DNA of 64,000 bases from Melampsora larici-populina 98AG31 (GCF_000204055.1 NW_006768794.1:784325-848324); one strand, 5' to 3'. Shown: positions 48,101-59,554, counted from the first letter of the stretch. Notes: generated by a model from the sequence alone, not told the origin. Numbers and translations are program-made.

Positions 48101-49038
48101 GGGTGTTCCTTTGACTGGGGACTTTGCCGAGGTTGGCAAGGTAATTGATTATGGAAAGAAGGTTCTAATTAAGAAAACCAGAAAAAATTACTCTCATCAA
48201 TTATTTTAAATGATTGTCCTTTGTCTTTTTTCAATTTCACTTTCTCGTTTCTTCTTCTTTTCTCAACACTCATTTAAAATATTATTACTTGTTTCTTTAT
48301 GCTCGTTTACATGCTTTGTTTTGTGATTTTTTTGTTGAGTTTTTTTTGTTATCATCTAAAAAATAAAAAAGCTTTTTTTTTGCTGGCAGCGGTGCGAGGC
48401 GCAGCGTGAAAAAGTTACGCTTCGAGCTACTCTTATGTCCAAAAGGGTCCTCTAAGCTACTGTGAGCGTTACCAACCTCAAACCCAAACCAAAGAGCTAC
48501 GTTGCCAGAAAAACGGCTTGCAGCGCTGGGTAGCGCTGCGAGCCAGACTTGGCTTAACTATCGTCTTGGTAGGATGTAAGAAGGATCTTAGGTCGGATTC
48601 AACCTCATTGCCTCCTTTTCATCGAGCTAGCCTGACTCAAAGACTGTCTCCAATATCATCCATAGGAATGACCCGAAAACTATCGATGAGTTGCGAAGAA
48701 CAAGTCAAAGGCCCGTAACATCTGACGAGGTAAGTACAACTGTCAAAGCATGCCTCAGATTGCCTTTCTCAACACAGCTTCCATTGCTTTAGGGAATGGC
48801 CGTCGCCCAAAAAATTGGTGCACAATGTTACCTCGAATGTAGTGCTAAGTCCGGTCACGGAGTCCGAGAAGTTTTTGAGCACGCGACTTGGTACGCACTG
48901 CTTGCCAAGAAAGGTGGCGGTCGACGCACTCGTGGCAAAGTTGTGGGTCTCTCATTCTCATTCTATGCTTTGCCAGCTCTTCGCTGCTTTGCTCTGACCT
49001 CAATCATTACTTTTGTTCAATAGTGCAACATCCTTTAA

Positions 49039-50689
49039 GTCGAGAGAGAATCGTTGGATGCCTGATGCTAGCTTCTTCTTACTCATTTTCTCAGCCTTCT
49101 ACCTCATCTTTTTATGCTTGTTTTTTTTCTAGCCGCCTTACACCTGTTGCTTTTCGAGTTATGCTTCGTTACTTGACAGCGCTTCTGTAGCTGCCCATTC
49201 TGTGATGTGCGCTAAATTGAGGTTTATGTGGTGGAACTAATTTTCAATTTGATGTCCAGTCGATTTCTGTGTTTTGATGATCATGAGCTTGCAATTGGGC
49301 GTACTCTACCTCGGCAGATCATATGCTTCAACACAATCTGGTTTCCGCCCTCCATGTCTTGTAATGGTCCCTGAGTATATCTGTATTGTAAAGACACCCG
49401 CTGGCTCTCCAAGGACTTATAAATGCTCCGATCTATGATGTGTGCTAAGTGATTGATTTGGTCGACGGTGTTTTGTTGCGGTGCAATCGGTTCTCAAGGG
49501 CTATGGTGCTCTTTTCAACTTGAATTTATCACCCGGGACAGATTGACCTATGATGAGAATCCCTCCCAAGGTATGCCAACAACGTTAAGACATGAAACCG
49601 GGACTGTTTGTATTCATTTTGCACTTACTAGACCTTCCAAAGCACAGGTGGACTCAAAACACTGAAGCGACAGCAACCTTTTGTTCTTGAATGCTTGAGT
49701 TTGAGAGTGCTTGTGGCGGATACGGTCGTTCATCAAAACATACATCCTCCTTGAAGTTTCTCAATGGATAACCAAACATTGTAAGATAGACCTTTAAGGA
49801 ATTATAAGGATTGAAATGGTAGGATACATAGACGGTCAGAGATTCTGCTTGATATCCGTCGATATTCAAAATTTAAATGCTGCAATTTGAAAATCTTGTT
49901 TGCTCTCCTCGGAGCCCCGCAGGGGATCACCTTTTTTACAGGCACGACACAGCATGGATGATGAGAGCAGCTGAGAGCAGTGGATTGTCAAAATGAACAA
50001 TAGGATGTGATCAACATGAACATGAAAACCACAGCAAGCACTGAGCTTAACTAGAAAGGACGCTATTCAGTCCTTGGGAGCGACTCTATATATTCAAAAG
50101 TGTGTCTGATGATGGCAAGGCTAACAGAGGCTAACTCCAAAGGACCGTGACAATGCCAGCCAATGATTGGCTAAGGAGAATATAAATAAGAACAGACAAC
50201 AATGAGAGTCAACAGGAGGAAAGGTTTGTCATAGAAATAGCAAAGCTGACTAATGACATTGTTAGCCAATGCAGGGTTCAACTCAAGTCGGAAAAATGCC
50301 AAAGATACCACTGTCCCTACATCCAAATTCTACTTGAAAATCCTAAACTTTGAAAACACCATCAGAAAGCTCCACCTGAGAGGCACATTACTAGCATTTC
50401 ATTTTTCAGAAAAAACAAATTTTGAAGGGCTGGGAGCCCAAAGTGCATAAAATTTTCACCTGTGTCTACTGGACGCTTCGGATATTATCCAATAGGAAAT
50501 ATGTATTTCCTAACGGACACTGTCCGGAATCTCACCTACCGACGCGCCGACGCTCCCGACGCGCCGACGCTCCCGACGCGTCGGACCAAAGATTTTAAAC
50601 AACTCACCACAAACGTAGAATTATATGGCCACACTCATAGATCCACTACTACTTACTAGCCACATTTATATGTACCACTAGCCTGTGGA
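49039..50689. other. Intergenic between RHO1 pseudogene and KDZ region
   Basis: No gene recognised. A GC-rich patch at 50525-50585 has a short tandem repeat (CGACGCGCCGACGCTCC about 2.5 times) and the palindrome CCGACGCGTCGG, also present near 4740. Confidence 0.45.
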
Positions 50690-51480
50690 AAGTCCTAGGT
50701 GTACGGTGCAAAAACCATTCACACATACGTGAAGCTAAATCACCCATGTGTGATGAAAATTCACATGTGCGGAAGCTAGATCTTTACTAGTCAGACACTC
50801 TCAAATCACAGTTGCTTAAACATCACATTCTATGTATGATCACCAATCACACATATGTGATTACATATCACACGAGGTGAATACATTCACCCATATGTGA
50901 TTATATATCACACAAGGTGAATACATTCACCCATATGTGATACAGAATCAAACATGTGGGAATCAGATTCCGGTGTACCTCAACTTCATGAGGTGAATAT
51001 ATTCACCCATATGTGATTTATGATCACACAATGAGACGAATTTATTCACCCATATGTGATTTATGATCACACCATGAGGTGAATGTATTCACCCATATGT
51101 GATATGGAATTAAAAAAGGGACATGATGAAAAACCTTTGATTATAAAATTTACAAAACCAACTACCAACAAATTTATATTTGTAAAATCACATGAGGTGA
51201 AGGTATTCACCCATATGTGATTACATATCACATGAGGTGAATACATTCACCCATATGTGATACAGAATCAAACCTGTGGGAATCAGGTTCCGGTGTACCT
51301 CAACAATCTCTTCATGAGGTGAATATATTCACCCATATGTGATTTATGATCACACCATGAGGTGAATGTATTCACCCATATGTGATATATGATCACACAA
51401 GGTGAAAACATTCACCCATATGTGATGTATGATCACACCATGAGGTGAATGTATTCACCCATATGTGATATGGAATTAAA
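50690..51480. repeat. Quasi-palindromic repeat cluster 1 (left edge)
   Basis: Many copies of ATTCACCCATATGTGAT alternating with ATCACACCATGAGGTGAAT, in part as tandem units of about 43 bp. Two longer blocks (around 50905-51175 and 51215-51540) are near-duplicates, both ending GGGACATGATGAAAAA then TACAAAACCAA. Confidence 0.85.
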
Positions 51481-51545
51481 AAAGGGACATGATGAAAAAT
51501 CTTTGATTATAAAATTTACAAAACCAAAAACTAACAAATATATTC

Positions 51546-54500
51546 TTAATGCAAACCACTTTCATTGATGTCTTCCTCCATTTCATCATCATCCACTTCA
51601 TCCAGAATGAACAGGTGATTAACTTCATCCGCTAGGTCACCCACCTGACCTATGTCATCCTCCCCACGCACCATATGTTGCTCAAACAATTCCAGCTCAT
51701 CCAGTGGAGTTGCTTCTATATTCTGAGCTTTCACAATACGCTCCCAGGTTGATTTACATCTACTTACCAACCCTTCCCGGTGCTGGATCAATGACCTAAT
51801 TTCCTGTGCTGTTGACGTTGTGTGTTGATAGGTTCTATGGAGCAATCCCACAAGATCTACATCCCATATCATCCAAGTTCTGCAATACTTCAGACGCAGA
51901 TCATCATGCAATGATCTCAACACTGCCACATTCACTTCCCAAACATCTTTTGATATACGCTGCCCAGGCTGAACCAATTCAATGAGCTGTCTACCACACT
52001 CTTCCGGATCATAATCTGTGAGATTTTAAGAAACATTAGGAACACCAAAGACAAATTGTTCCAAAACACATACTACTACTGACCACTACTACACAACCCA
52101 AGTAAGCCGTCAAGCTTTTCTTCAGTCTTCAAAGCTTGATACACCATCTGCTGAGTTTCCCGGCCAATCCTTCGTAGTTCTTCACTGCAACTCCTATGCT
52201 GTAAAAAGGCCTGGATTCCTTCAATCGTGGGTGGATCTACAGCCCACTTCTCTGTAGAATGAGAAAGTGCGCCCACATTCCAGAAGATATCCTCAAATGG
52301 TAGCTTTTTGGCTTCATCAAGTGATGGGCAAGCCATCCTTGTTACTGGGCGAATTGAGTTGTAATCTGAAACTTGAGATTCATAGGATGTCCATTTCCGC
52401 CTAAACATCAACTGCTTCTTTGTCATTAGAGTTTTAAGACCTTGCTGCGCTTTAGTTCCTAGAAATCAATACAAAAAAAACAATTTTCATTTATCATAAG
52501 AATGCACTCTACAATTTTTTCAATTGTAAACTGAACACATTTGCCTTGACCACCCTTATCCCACTTTTTTTGGGCTTCTACTATTCCCACCTTAGCCTCA
52601 TATAGCTTCATCTTTGCCAACCGCACGCGTATCAGTGCCTCCGCTTTTGCACCTTCATAAATTCAATTGCCATTTCAATTAAAAGTGCAGACAAATGTTC
52701 AATACTTTCAAAGTGGACTCACCAGTAGCCTCCCGAAGGCGATTGAACTCAGGTGTTCCCAACTCCAAAGTGATATCAGCCACTGCCTTTTCGAGTGCGA
52801 CAATTGAAGACGGCAATGTTAGAAATTTGTCCATCTCGGCTTCGGTCCGATTTCCTCTGCGCTTCCTCCAAAGACGTGAAAGCTCATGTCTGGAAAAAAA
52901 AAAGTCAACCAAAAAAACTCATCCAAAAAAACTCATCCAAAAAAAATTGGTGTAATTTACTGTGCATCTTTCACCTGCTGTTCCAGGTCGAGAAGCTTCA
53001 CCAGATGTTCCTCTAGCTTCTGTTGTATGCCACGTTCTTCCATTGCAGCCAGCTGGACCTCCCTCTGTCGCTTCCACTGATCTGAAAAATAGCCATACGT
53101 GAAGCTGGGATCTTGAGTTTCCAGGGTTTGGAGGGTCTGAGATGCCTGATAAAATCTCTTTTCTGCCGTCTTCAGTTTCACCTGAGTTGAGAAAACTGAA
53201 CTCTTGTCATCAAAATCTGAATTACATATCTTGTACAAAAAAAACATACCTGCATTTTGGCGTCGAGTCTCATTTCCATGACTTGACTTCAAATCTATGG
53301 CATCAACTCGATGTTGCTTTGTGGCACATCTATTTGGTGCTACCAGAGGTGAATTCTCTCCCCATATCCGCTCACAACCATCACCATCTGACAATCCGTT
53401 GCCCACATTCAGTCTAGGATTATATTTAAGCTGACAAGACCACTCGTGAGCATATGCATGGAAAGCACTTGTAGCAAAGCGCAGATCCCCACGATTCGTT
53501 TCTGCCTCGAAATATTTGTGCTATCAACAAAAATTGAGAAGCAAAGTAAGAACCAATCTATGACCCTCTGAGAAAGCAGGAATTAAATCACATTATGAAC
53601 ACTCTTCTCAAATGTACATCCAATATCATAGAAAACAGTAAAACTTTTACCCGGTTTTTCTGGCTCCGCTGTATCTATTAACAGTTGATCTAGCAAAGCC
53701 AACACAAAGTACTGACTAAGTAATGAAAGAGTATATTTAGCTTTGAAACACATCTGTCATATATAGTGGAAGAGGAAACCTTACCGCTCCCCACTCTGAA
53801 CAACGTTGACAAATTTCAGGACATGATCATGCCTACAAGCCATTCCAATAAGCCCTGTTTCATCACATCCTTTCCACGTAGATTTTCCTTGTATGTCTGA
53901 AGCAGCTGTGTGAGATGCTGAACAGTTATCCTGATAAAAAATGAAAAACAAATTAGACAACAGCTCATTCACCCCTGATCCATGTGTGAATGACATTCAC
54001 ATAGGTGTGAATAGGAATCACATGTGTGTGATTTCAATTCACATATGGGTGATTCTAATTCACGTATAGGTGATATACTCCTGAACGTGATAAAATAACA
54101 CACATGTCCTTCATATTCACACTTATGTGAATGCCATTCACATATGCATTAGCCACGCAATTTGGACTTACCCCAACTCCACAAGGATCTTTGCCACCAG
54201 TTCGGGTCTTCCACTCTTCAACCTTCTGATTGTCAAGGAAGAGAGGCGGATTCTCCATTTCCATTTCCTCACACTCCCGGCTTGCAGCAAGGTGTCGACG
54301 ATGTTGAAAGGTTCCATCAGTGCAGACGTGGTAATCACTCTCCAGTGGCTCCGGGTTTGCTTGAAGTGGCCCAAAACATCGTGGGCAGTTCATAGCAAGT
54401 TGATCCAAGGCGGTGAGATATAATGCACATATTGTGAGTGCCTTCTGCTTGCGTAGCATATGTTGATATGCATCAATTGCCGAAGATAGGGTTTTCCGCC

Positions 54501-56155
54501 AAAGTCGAGGCTTAAAAAGGTACATGTGTAACATGTTAGATCATTCTGAATTGAAATGGTCGATTGCAGACAAGTGGTTGACTTGCCTGATTTGTTTTTC
54601 CAACCAATAATAGCGGATTTGCTGGGTCTAGGAATTCATCCAATGCCACCGAAAAGCCTTGGGTTCTCACAGTGCAATACTTCCAGAATGAATGATGCAT
54701 CCTAAGTAGCCTGATTGAGTATGCGGCTTGAGGATGAACTGGGGATCCTCCAATGTAACCCATTCTGATGAGCCGGACTTGATCCTTGGTACATTTACAG
54801 AATAGAATTTCTACTTGTTTCCGCTCTAGAGACATTAAAAGCAAGTGGATATATGTTAACTTTACACACAAACATGCCTCATTCACACCTGTGTCTTCAT
54901 ATGAATGAAATTCACATAGAGGTGAATGAAATTCACACAGAGGTGAATATGCGTTACGTAGAGATAAATTCAGTTCACATAGAGATAAATTGAATTCACA
55001 TAGAGGTGAAATGAATTCACATAGAGGTGAATTGGATTCACATAGAGGTGAATAGGATTCACACATGGGTGAATATGAGTCACATAGAGATAAATTCAGT
55101 TCACATCAAGATGAATTGAATTCACATAGAGGTGAAAGGAATTCACATTGAGGTGAATAGGATTCACACATGGGTGAATATGAGTCACATAGAGATAAAT
55201 TCAGTTCACATCAAGATGAATTGAATTCACATAGAGGTGAAAGGAATTCACATAGAGGTGAATTGAATTCACATAGAGGTGAAATGAATTCACATAGCGG
55301 TGAATTGTTTTTACATAGAGGCGAAAAGAATTCACATAGAGGTGAATTGATTTCACATAGAGGTGAATTCAATTCACATAGAGGTGAATTCAATTCACAT
55401 AGAGGTGAATTGATTTCACATAGAGGTGAATTGATTTCACATGGAGGTGAATTGATGTCACGTAGAGGTGAATTGATTTCACATATATGTGAATTCAATT
55501 CACATAGAGGTGAATTGATTTCACATAGAGGTGAATTGATTTCACATAGAGGTGAATTGATTTCACATAGAGGAAAATTGATTCCACATAGAGGAAAATA
55601 CCACTCACCCAAAATATCTAACATATCAACTTTGCGCATTCTCAGGTCCCCCACACCACAGGAACATTGTTTGTTGTGATCATAGTTCCATTTGTTTGTA
55701 TCTCCCCATTGGGAAGTTTCCTGCGAGTAGGTCATGTAGGTAATGAACATATCCGGCAATGCCTTCTTCCAGTTTTCATTTTCAGTCTTTTTTTTGCTTC
55801 TGTAGAATGATCCTTGCACATAGGTGGCAAATGGAACATTGGGATCCGGTGCGACCGCCGCATCCTCTTGAGCAGGAAGGAAATTGTTGATGTCGTCATA
55901 GGCATCCCCGTATACCATGGGGTTGTTGTCTTGAAGGTTGTCGTGGTGATGGTTTGGTTGACCATCCACTTGCAAAGGTTCCTGAACCGCGTTAAGTGCG
56001 TTTTCAATTTCAATCAGACGTTTATTGACATATTGAGCTTCACTCGTGTCAACTTGGTCAAAAATTATTGCAGAGCCTTCGGCATCTTCCTTGGTTCGTC
56101 TTTTTTTTTTTTTTCCACCAAGTGGACAATGAATTGCTGTGCCTTTCTTGCCCAT
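51546..56155 (-). CDS. KDZ-family DDE transposase with CxC1 domain
   Basis: Eleven exons: 56155-55609, 54825-54587, 54510-54172, 53930-53785, 53715-53592, 53520-53250, 53195-52961, 52889-52723, 52652-52545, 52458-52084, 52015-51546. Sum 3021 nt, 1006 aa, no stop. N-terminus is basic (GGKKKKRRTKED). A CxC1-type cluster follows (QCSCG; FCKCTKDQVRLIRMGYIGG). Transposase core: NCPRCFGPL, CTDGTFQHRR, CDETGLIGMACRHD (near 398), FYDIGC (near 453), HAYAHEWSCQLKYNPRL and NGLSDGDGCERIWG (near 510), consistent with the KDZ catalytic acids. The rest is coiled-coil and acidic C-terminus. Introns 2 and 9 start with GC (GCAAGT, GCAAAT). Intron 1 holds an 18-bp minisatellite. Likely nuclear and active. Confidence 0.93.
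53980..54145. repeat. Quasi-palindromic repeat cluster 2 (KDZ intron 3)
   Basis: Units such as TTCACATAGGTGTGAA, ATCACATGTGTGTGAT, TTCACATATGGGTGAT lie within the intron between exons 3 and 4. Confidence 0.8.
54885..55600. repeat. 18-bp quasi-palindromic minisatellite (KDZ intron 1)
   Basis: About 40 tandem units of AATTCACATAGAGGTGAA with small variation. The core TTCACATAGAGGTGAA is an imperfect palindrome. Because 18 is a multiple of three, it reads open on both strands for long stretches. Confidence 0.92.
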
Positions 56156-56666
56156 AAATGAAAATATAGAAAGAGATAATGTGTGATTTTGAATTGTGAG
56201 GTAGAGACGTCTTGGAACGTGTGGTTGAATTTGTTAAACTGCTTTTGGCCAGTCATATACCAGATGAATTGAAAATTTTCAACATCTCTCACTTGTATCC
56301 CTTGACCCAACCACAGACCAACCACAGACAGGTGGTTGGTCCGTCCCTGTCTTCCAAATTGGGCTATACAATTGTGTAGACCCATCACTAACAGAGTGAC
56401 GGGTTAAGCCACCCCCAACCATTTCCTTTCTCACCGGTGGTAGTCTGACAATAGTGTGGGATTCCTGTATGTACAGAGACACACCTTGAATGTGTACCCC
56501 ATTTTTGAAATACTATGCCCCATTAGTATTTCACCGGGTTGTAACTGTATTGTTTCTTGATACAGTTGGTTTTTGAAAGTTTTTTCTTCGTCCTCCACCT
56601 CTTCGACATTTGACTCCCCATCTAATTGTTCCATCATCTCCTATAAACAACTTCGATCACCAACCC
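56156..56666. promoter_or_regulatory. Divergent promoter region of KDZ and HMG-like genes
   Basis: 511 bp separate the two start codons, which point away from each other, so regulation is probably shared. A short direct duplication (CCACAGACCAACCACAGAC) lies at about 56310. No TATA box is certain. Confidence 0.5.
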
Positions 56667-58821
56667 ATGCCCTCCTACACCCGGTACCGCTCTCGAGGCG
56701 CTCCACCCTCTACTGCACCAGTTCTGGCACGTCCAAGTGCTAGGAACCTGCGTTCCATTCGTACACCGTCTTTTGACTCGACTTCCTTGACTCCAACCGG
56801 ACGAAAACGCAAGCAGATGGTAAAGCCTTCTACGTCGAAATCGAACTCAAATACACTCAAACGACGTCGCCGAACCAGTCAAGTCGCAGATGATACTAGC
56901 GATGATGAATATCATACTGAAGACGAAGAAAATTCTGAAGATGACTCACATGAAAATGATTCTGACCCCGACATTCAACTTCAACTCCAACCCACTCGAT
57001 CCAGCACCAATATTCAACCTACCGATGAAGATGAAGAAGTCGAAGATGATGACCTCATGCGACGTCTCAACAATCAGTTTCAGGCGAGTCCAGAACCAAC
57101 GAATCGGCGAGCTTCGAATCGAATCTCGTGACAACGACTTGCACAAACCACTGTCCCGATCGAACCAGAACATGCCCCTAATGATGGAGAACAAGTCTTA
57201 TTACCGACTCTCGATAATTATAAGAGCAAACTGGACGAATGGCCACCCCATCGTATAGCCGTACAACAACGATCACAGATTAAAAAGGGTACAGCAGTAC
57301 CACCCAAGATTTTGAAGGAAGCTCAAGCTATCCGTAAAATATACAAACACCAGAAGGCTATGCTTGCACTTATGGGAAACATCAGTGAATTTACCCTTGA
57401 AAAGGCACTGTAAGTTCAAACCAATATGTCCCATAACTCTCCTATTTCACTCATTCAAATCTATTTCTACAGAGGTGAGCTTCGAGGACGGCGAAAAACT
57501 GGAGGATATCAATTATGGAAAAGGTACAGTAAGGAGATTGATAACCATCCAAGTAAGTAAAACACCAACCATCATTCCAATCACGGACTTTGAAGCCATG
57601 CTCATAATTTGTACCCCATATTTGTATATGTAGTGCCACCTAAAGGAGTCAAAGGCATTCTGGCCAAAAGGAACCGTGACCTGGGAAAGATCTGGACTGC
57701 TCTTCCGGACGAAGTACAAGAAATTTTTCATCCCTCAGTCTTTTACCGTCTTTCTGGTCTTGCTCCACCTCCTAAAGAAGATACCAACGACGAAGATGAA
57801 GATGAAGACACATTTCCTCTCAATGCCACAGAACTAGCTGAGGCTCAAGTTTTGTACGACGAGGTTGTAAATAAATCAAAGGTGGCAAAGGATTTTGCGA
57901 AGGCTTCAGCTGGCATACCTCAAGGACCCAGCTTACCCGATTACAACCGTCAATCACTGAAATGTATAGAGCGTATTCACTCTCAGGTAAGTTATATGAG
58001 ATTTTCATGATTCTTTTCTTCCTGTTTCTTATGGGCTTTATTCTTTCTTTCACAGTTAGAAAACGAATCGAACAATATGAATTTTGCTTATTATCTCCTG
58101 GCTTGTAGCACTTATGCTTCAAGCGAGAGTTCCAACGCGGCCCCAGGCTGGTGTCGAGAGTTCACCACACACGAAGAAATGGGAATATATGTCAATAAGA
58201 AAAGCAACTTCGCCACGGTATTTGGAGCACGAGCTCAAGGCCTTTCGGTTGCGGAGGTGGTAGCTCAAACTATTGGCGGAAATGTTATGTCGACCAGTGA
58301 AAAGGCCCGGAAACCTGATGCTGGTGATAAAGTCAAGAGCAACCTTGCTCTATTGCTACGAGCCAGTTTCAGTACGAGCCAATTACTTAAACTGGTATTC
58401 TTTGTTCCTTTCTTCTGACTTGGGTGTCTTATGTTCCTCAGGTGCGCTTACTGGGAAAGAACAAGGCTTTCCACGTTGTCCCGACCCAGAATCACTCTTA
58501 CTCAAAACTTACAACATCAAAGTGGTCCAATTGCCGGGTTCAACCCTTCCAAAAGATGTTTTGAAGCTAGGTTTTAATGGAATGAACAGTCGTAGGAGTC
58601 TGTGGCTGAGTGATGTGAAGAAGAACCTATTCAGAATGGAAAAGGTGACACCTAACTCACATGTGGCGGATTTAGAAACCTTAGGTAACGAGTTGAATGA
58701 TGATACTGATGTTCAAGTTATGATGACCCAGGATAATGATCATGATCTTGAAGATGATATGATGGAGACTTTGGAGGAGGAGGAGTGGAATGGCTTTGGT
58801 GATATTGATGTGGACGGATGA
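56667..58821 (+). CDS. Acidic HMG-box-like protein of the KDZ cluster, one in-frame TGA
   Basis: Five exons: 56667-57409, 57473-57552, 57634-57986, 58056-58371, 58442-58821, total 1872 nt (623 codons plus stop). TGA at 57129-57131 breaks exon 1; the same frame then stays open to the end. N-terminus: Arg/Ser-rich with a basic run (TGRKRKQM; LKRRRRTSQ), then a long acidic Glu/Asp region. Across exons 2-3, GYQLWKRYSKEIDNHP ... LAKRNRDLGKIWTALPDE resembles a divergent HMG box (Y-LF, G-W--L). The C-terminus is acidic again (DNDHDLEDDMMETLEEEEW). Probably a DNA-binding, chromatin-type cargo of the element. The HMG assignment is by eye; the stop fits CGA-to-TGA decay. Confidence 0.65.
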
Positions 58822-59029
58822 AAATGCTTGTTTTTCAATCTTATTTAAAATTCTACAACATACATCTTTACAATATCTATGTTTTGTATTTTCCTTTGGT
58901 ACAATTGAAATGAGTATGATGAAATCCTACAGAACTTAGTACGTGATTTGTCTGATTTCTCATTTCTCATTCTTAACCCATGAGTCTTGAAGAATTGATA
59001 CATGTACATTCAAGTGTGATACTGCTTCA

Positions 59030-59205
59030 AACTGGTGTGAATTTCAAATTCACCCTAGTGCACTGACATTCACCTGGGGGTGAATGAATGGCAGCCAAAG
59101 ATTCAGTCAAATATGAACTTTTCCGGATTATGTTGCAGGTTGTTCACCAAATCAAATTCACCGTGGTGTGCATTGGGATTCACCCTGGTGTGAATGCCGT
59201 TGATG
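59030..59205. repeat. Quasi-palindromic repeat cluster 4
   Basis: TTCACCCTAGTG, TTCACCTGGGGGTGAA and TTCACCCTGGTGTGAA, related in form to the other clusters but sparser. Confidence 0.65.
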
Positions 59206-59398
59206 AGCGATTTTGACCACATGAGCCTTGTCCATGGGTCTGGAAGTTTGCCCACCGTGTATATATGAAGGAACATTATTTCAAATAATGAAGACTCTCA
59301 TTATTTGAAAGGAAGAGTAATAGTGTAATTTTCCATCTGCATTCTGGTATTTGTCAAAACATGTTGATTAGCCAATTTCCCAATTTGAGCCTTTTCCG

Positions 59399-59453
59399 GA
59401 AGAGTTGGAATCCTGCACATGGTTTAACTGAATGTGCAGGATTCCAACTCTTC
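59399..59453. repeat. Perfect 22-bp-arm inverted repeat
   Basis: GAAGAGTTGGAATCCTGCAC (plus AT) is reverse-complemented after an 11-nt loop. A smaller hairpin (TTTCAAATAATG/CATTATTTGAAA) lies about 110 bp to the left. Confidence 0.85.
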
Positions 59454-59554
59454 ACTTAGGGTTAGGGATATGTGCAATTTTAAAAGGTGAACTGGAAACT
59501 CACATTTGGAATTTAGGTTTCATCAAATTTTGTTGATGAGACCTTTGCCCGTAT

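Larger units (their letters stand above)
38048..48209 (+). pseudogene. hAT transposase, broken and interrupted
   Basis: Start MLDKQPTIDSFLTTG at 38048, with TAA at 38123-38125. Exon pieces continue to about 38570, where the Ngaro-type element sits, and resume at 45156 (LGPPEVDLAQDSDEE). A BED-type zinc finger follows at about 45380-45475 (YPCLWC ... KCHRDGH). The catalytic region includes DSKFCLIQDVWTVKG, GASDSGSNNI and IRCFCHKMGLIVKAGLDALG. An acidic insert follows. The hAT C-terminal dimerisation motif ends it: ALDWWR, YPVLSILARNYLATPAASSP, ERTFSVAGR. In-frame TGAs occur at 46915-46917 and 47162-47164. Introns are short and canonical. Dead, but recognisable along its whole length. Confidence 0.85.
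36928..48551 (+). mobile_element. hAT transposon inserted in the RHO1 copy
   Basis: Left end CAAGTCTGGCTTGCAGCGC; right end is the reverse complement of CAAGTCTGGCTCGCAGCGC. GCTTAAC (7 bp; 8 bp GGCTTAAC if the right end is trimmed by one base) is duplicated on both sides. Removing the element and one duplicate restores the Rho reading frame exactly. It carries a hAT transposase gene, interrupted by a Ngaro-type retrotransposon, and a 100-N gap. Sub-terminal sequence is GC-rich with repeated AGCGC words, like the 19-20 kb element. A quasi-palindrome (GGTACTCAAAGC ... GCTTTGAGTACC) lies at about 37119-37167. Confidence 0.88.
36606..49038 (+). pseudogene. RHO1-like GTPase pseudogene split by a transposon
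   Basis: Remaining exons: 36606-36730 (VYVPTVFENYVANVEVDGK), 36820-36927 resuming after the insertion at 48559-48729 (ILICFAINSPDFLDNVQEKW; IVLVGCKKDLR; NDPKTIDELRRTSQRPVTS), 48793-48939 (MAVAQKIGAQCYLECSAKSG, then REVFEHATWYALL) and 49024-49038 (CNIL, a CaaX box favouring geranylgeranylation). These match Rho1/RhoA from switch I onward. The P-loop exon with GDGACGKT is not present upstream. Two in-frame TGAs (36663-36665 and 36714-36716) both fall where Rho proteins can have Arg. With an 11.6-kb insertion as well, this copy is dead; a functional RHO1 must lie elsewhere. Confidence 0.88.

Noticed and set aside
36928..48551. 5-bp CTTAA target duplication for the large insertion
   Set aside because: The matching bases extend to 7 (GCTTAAC) or 8, which fits hAT and restores the Rho frame.
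54885..55600. CRISPR-like array
   Set aside because: Eukaryotic DNA, no unique spacers, units directly tandem and in an intron; it is a minisatellite.
55170..55679. Plus-strand ORF of ELNSHRG/ELISHRG repeats
   Set aside because: It is the translation of the 18-bp minisatellite within a KDZ intron; the repeat length alone keeps it open.
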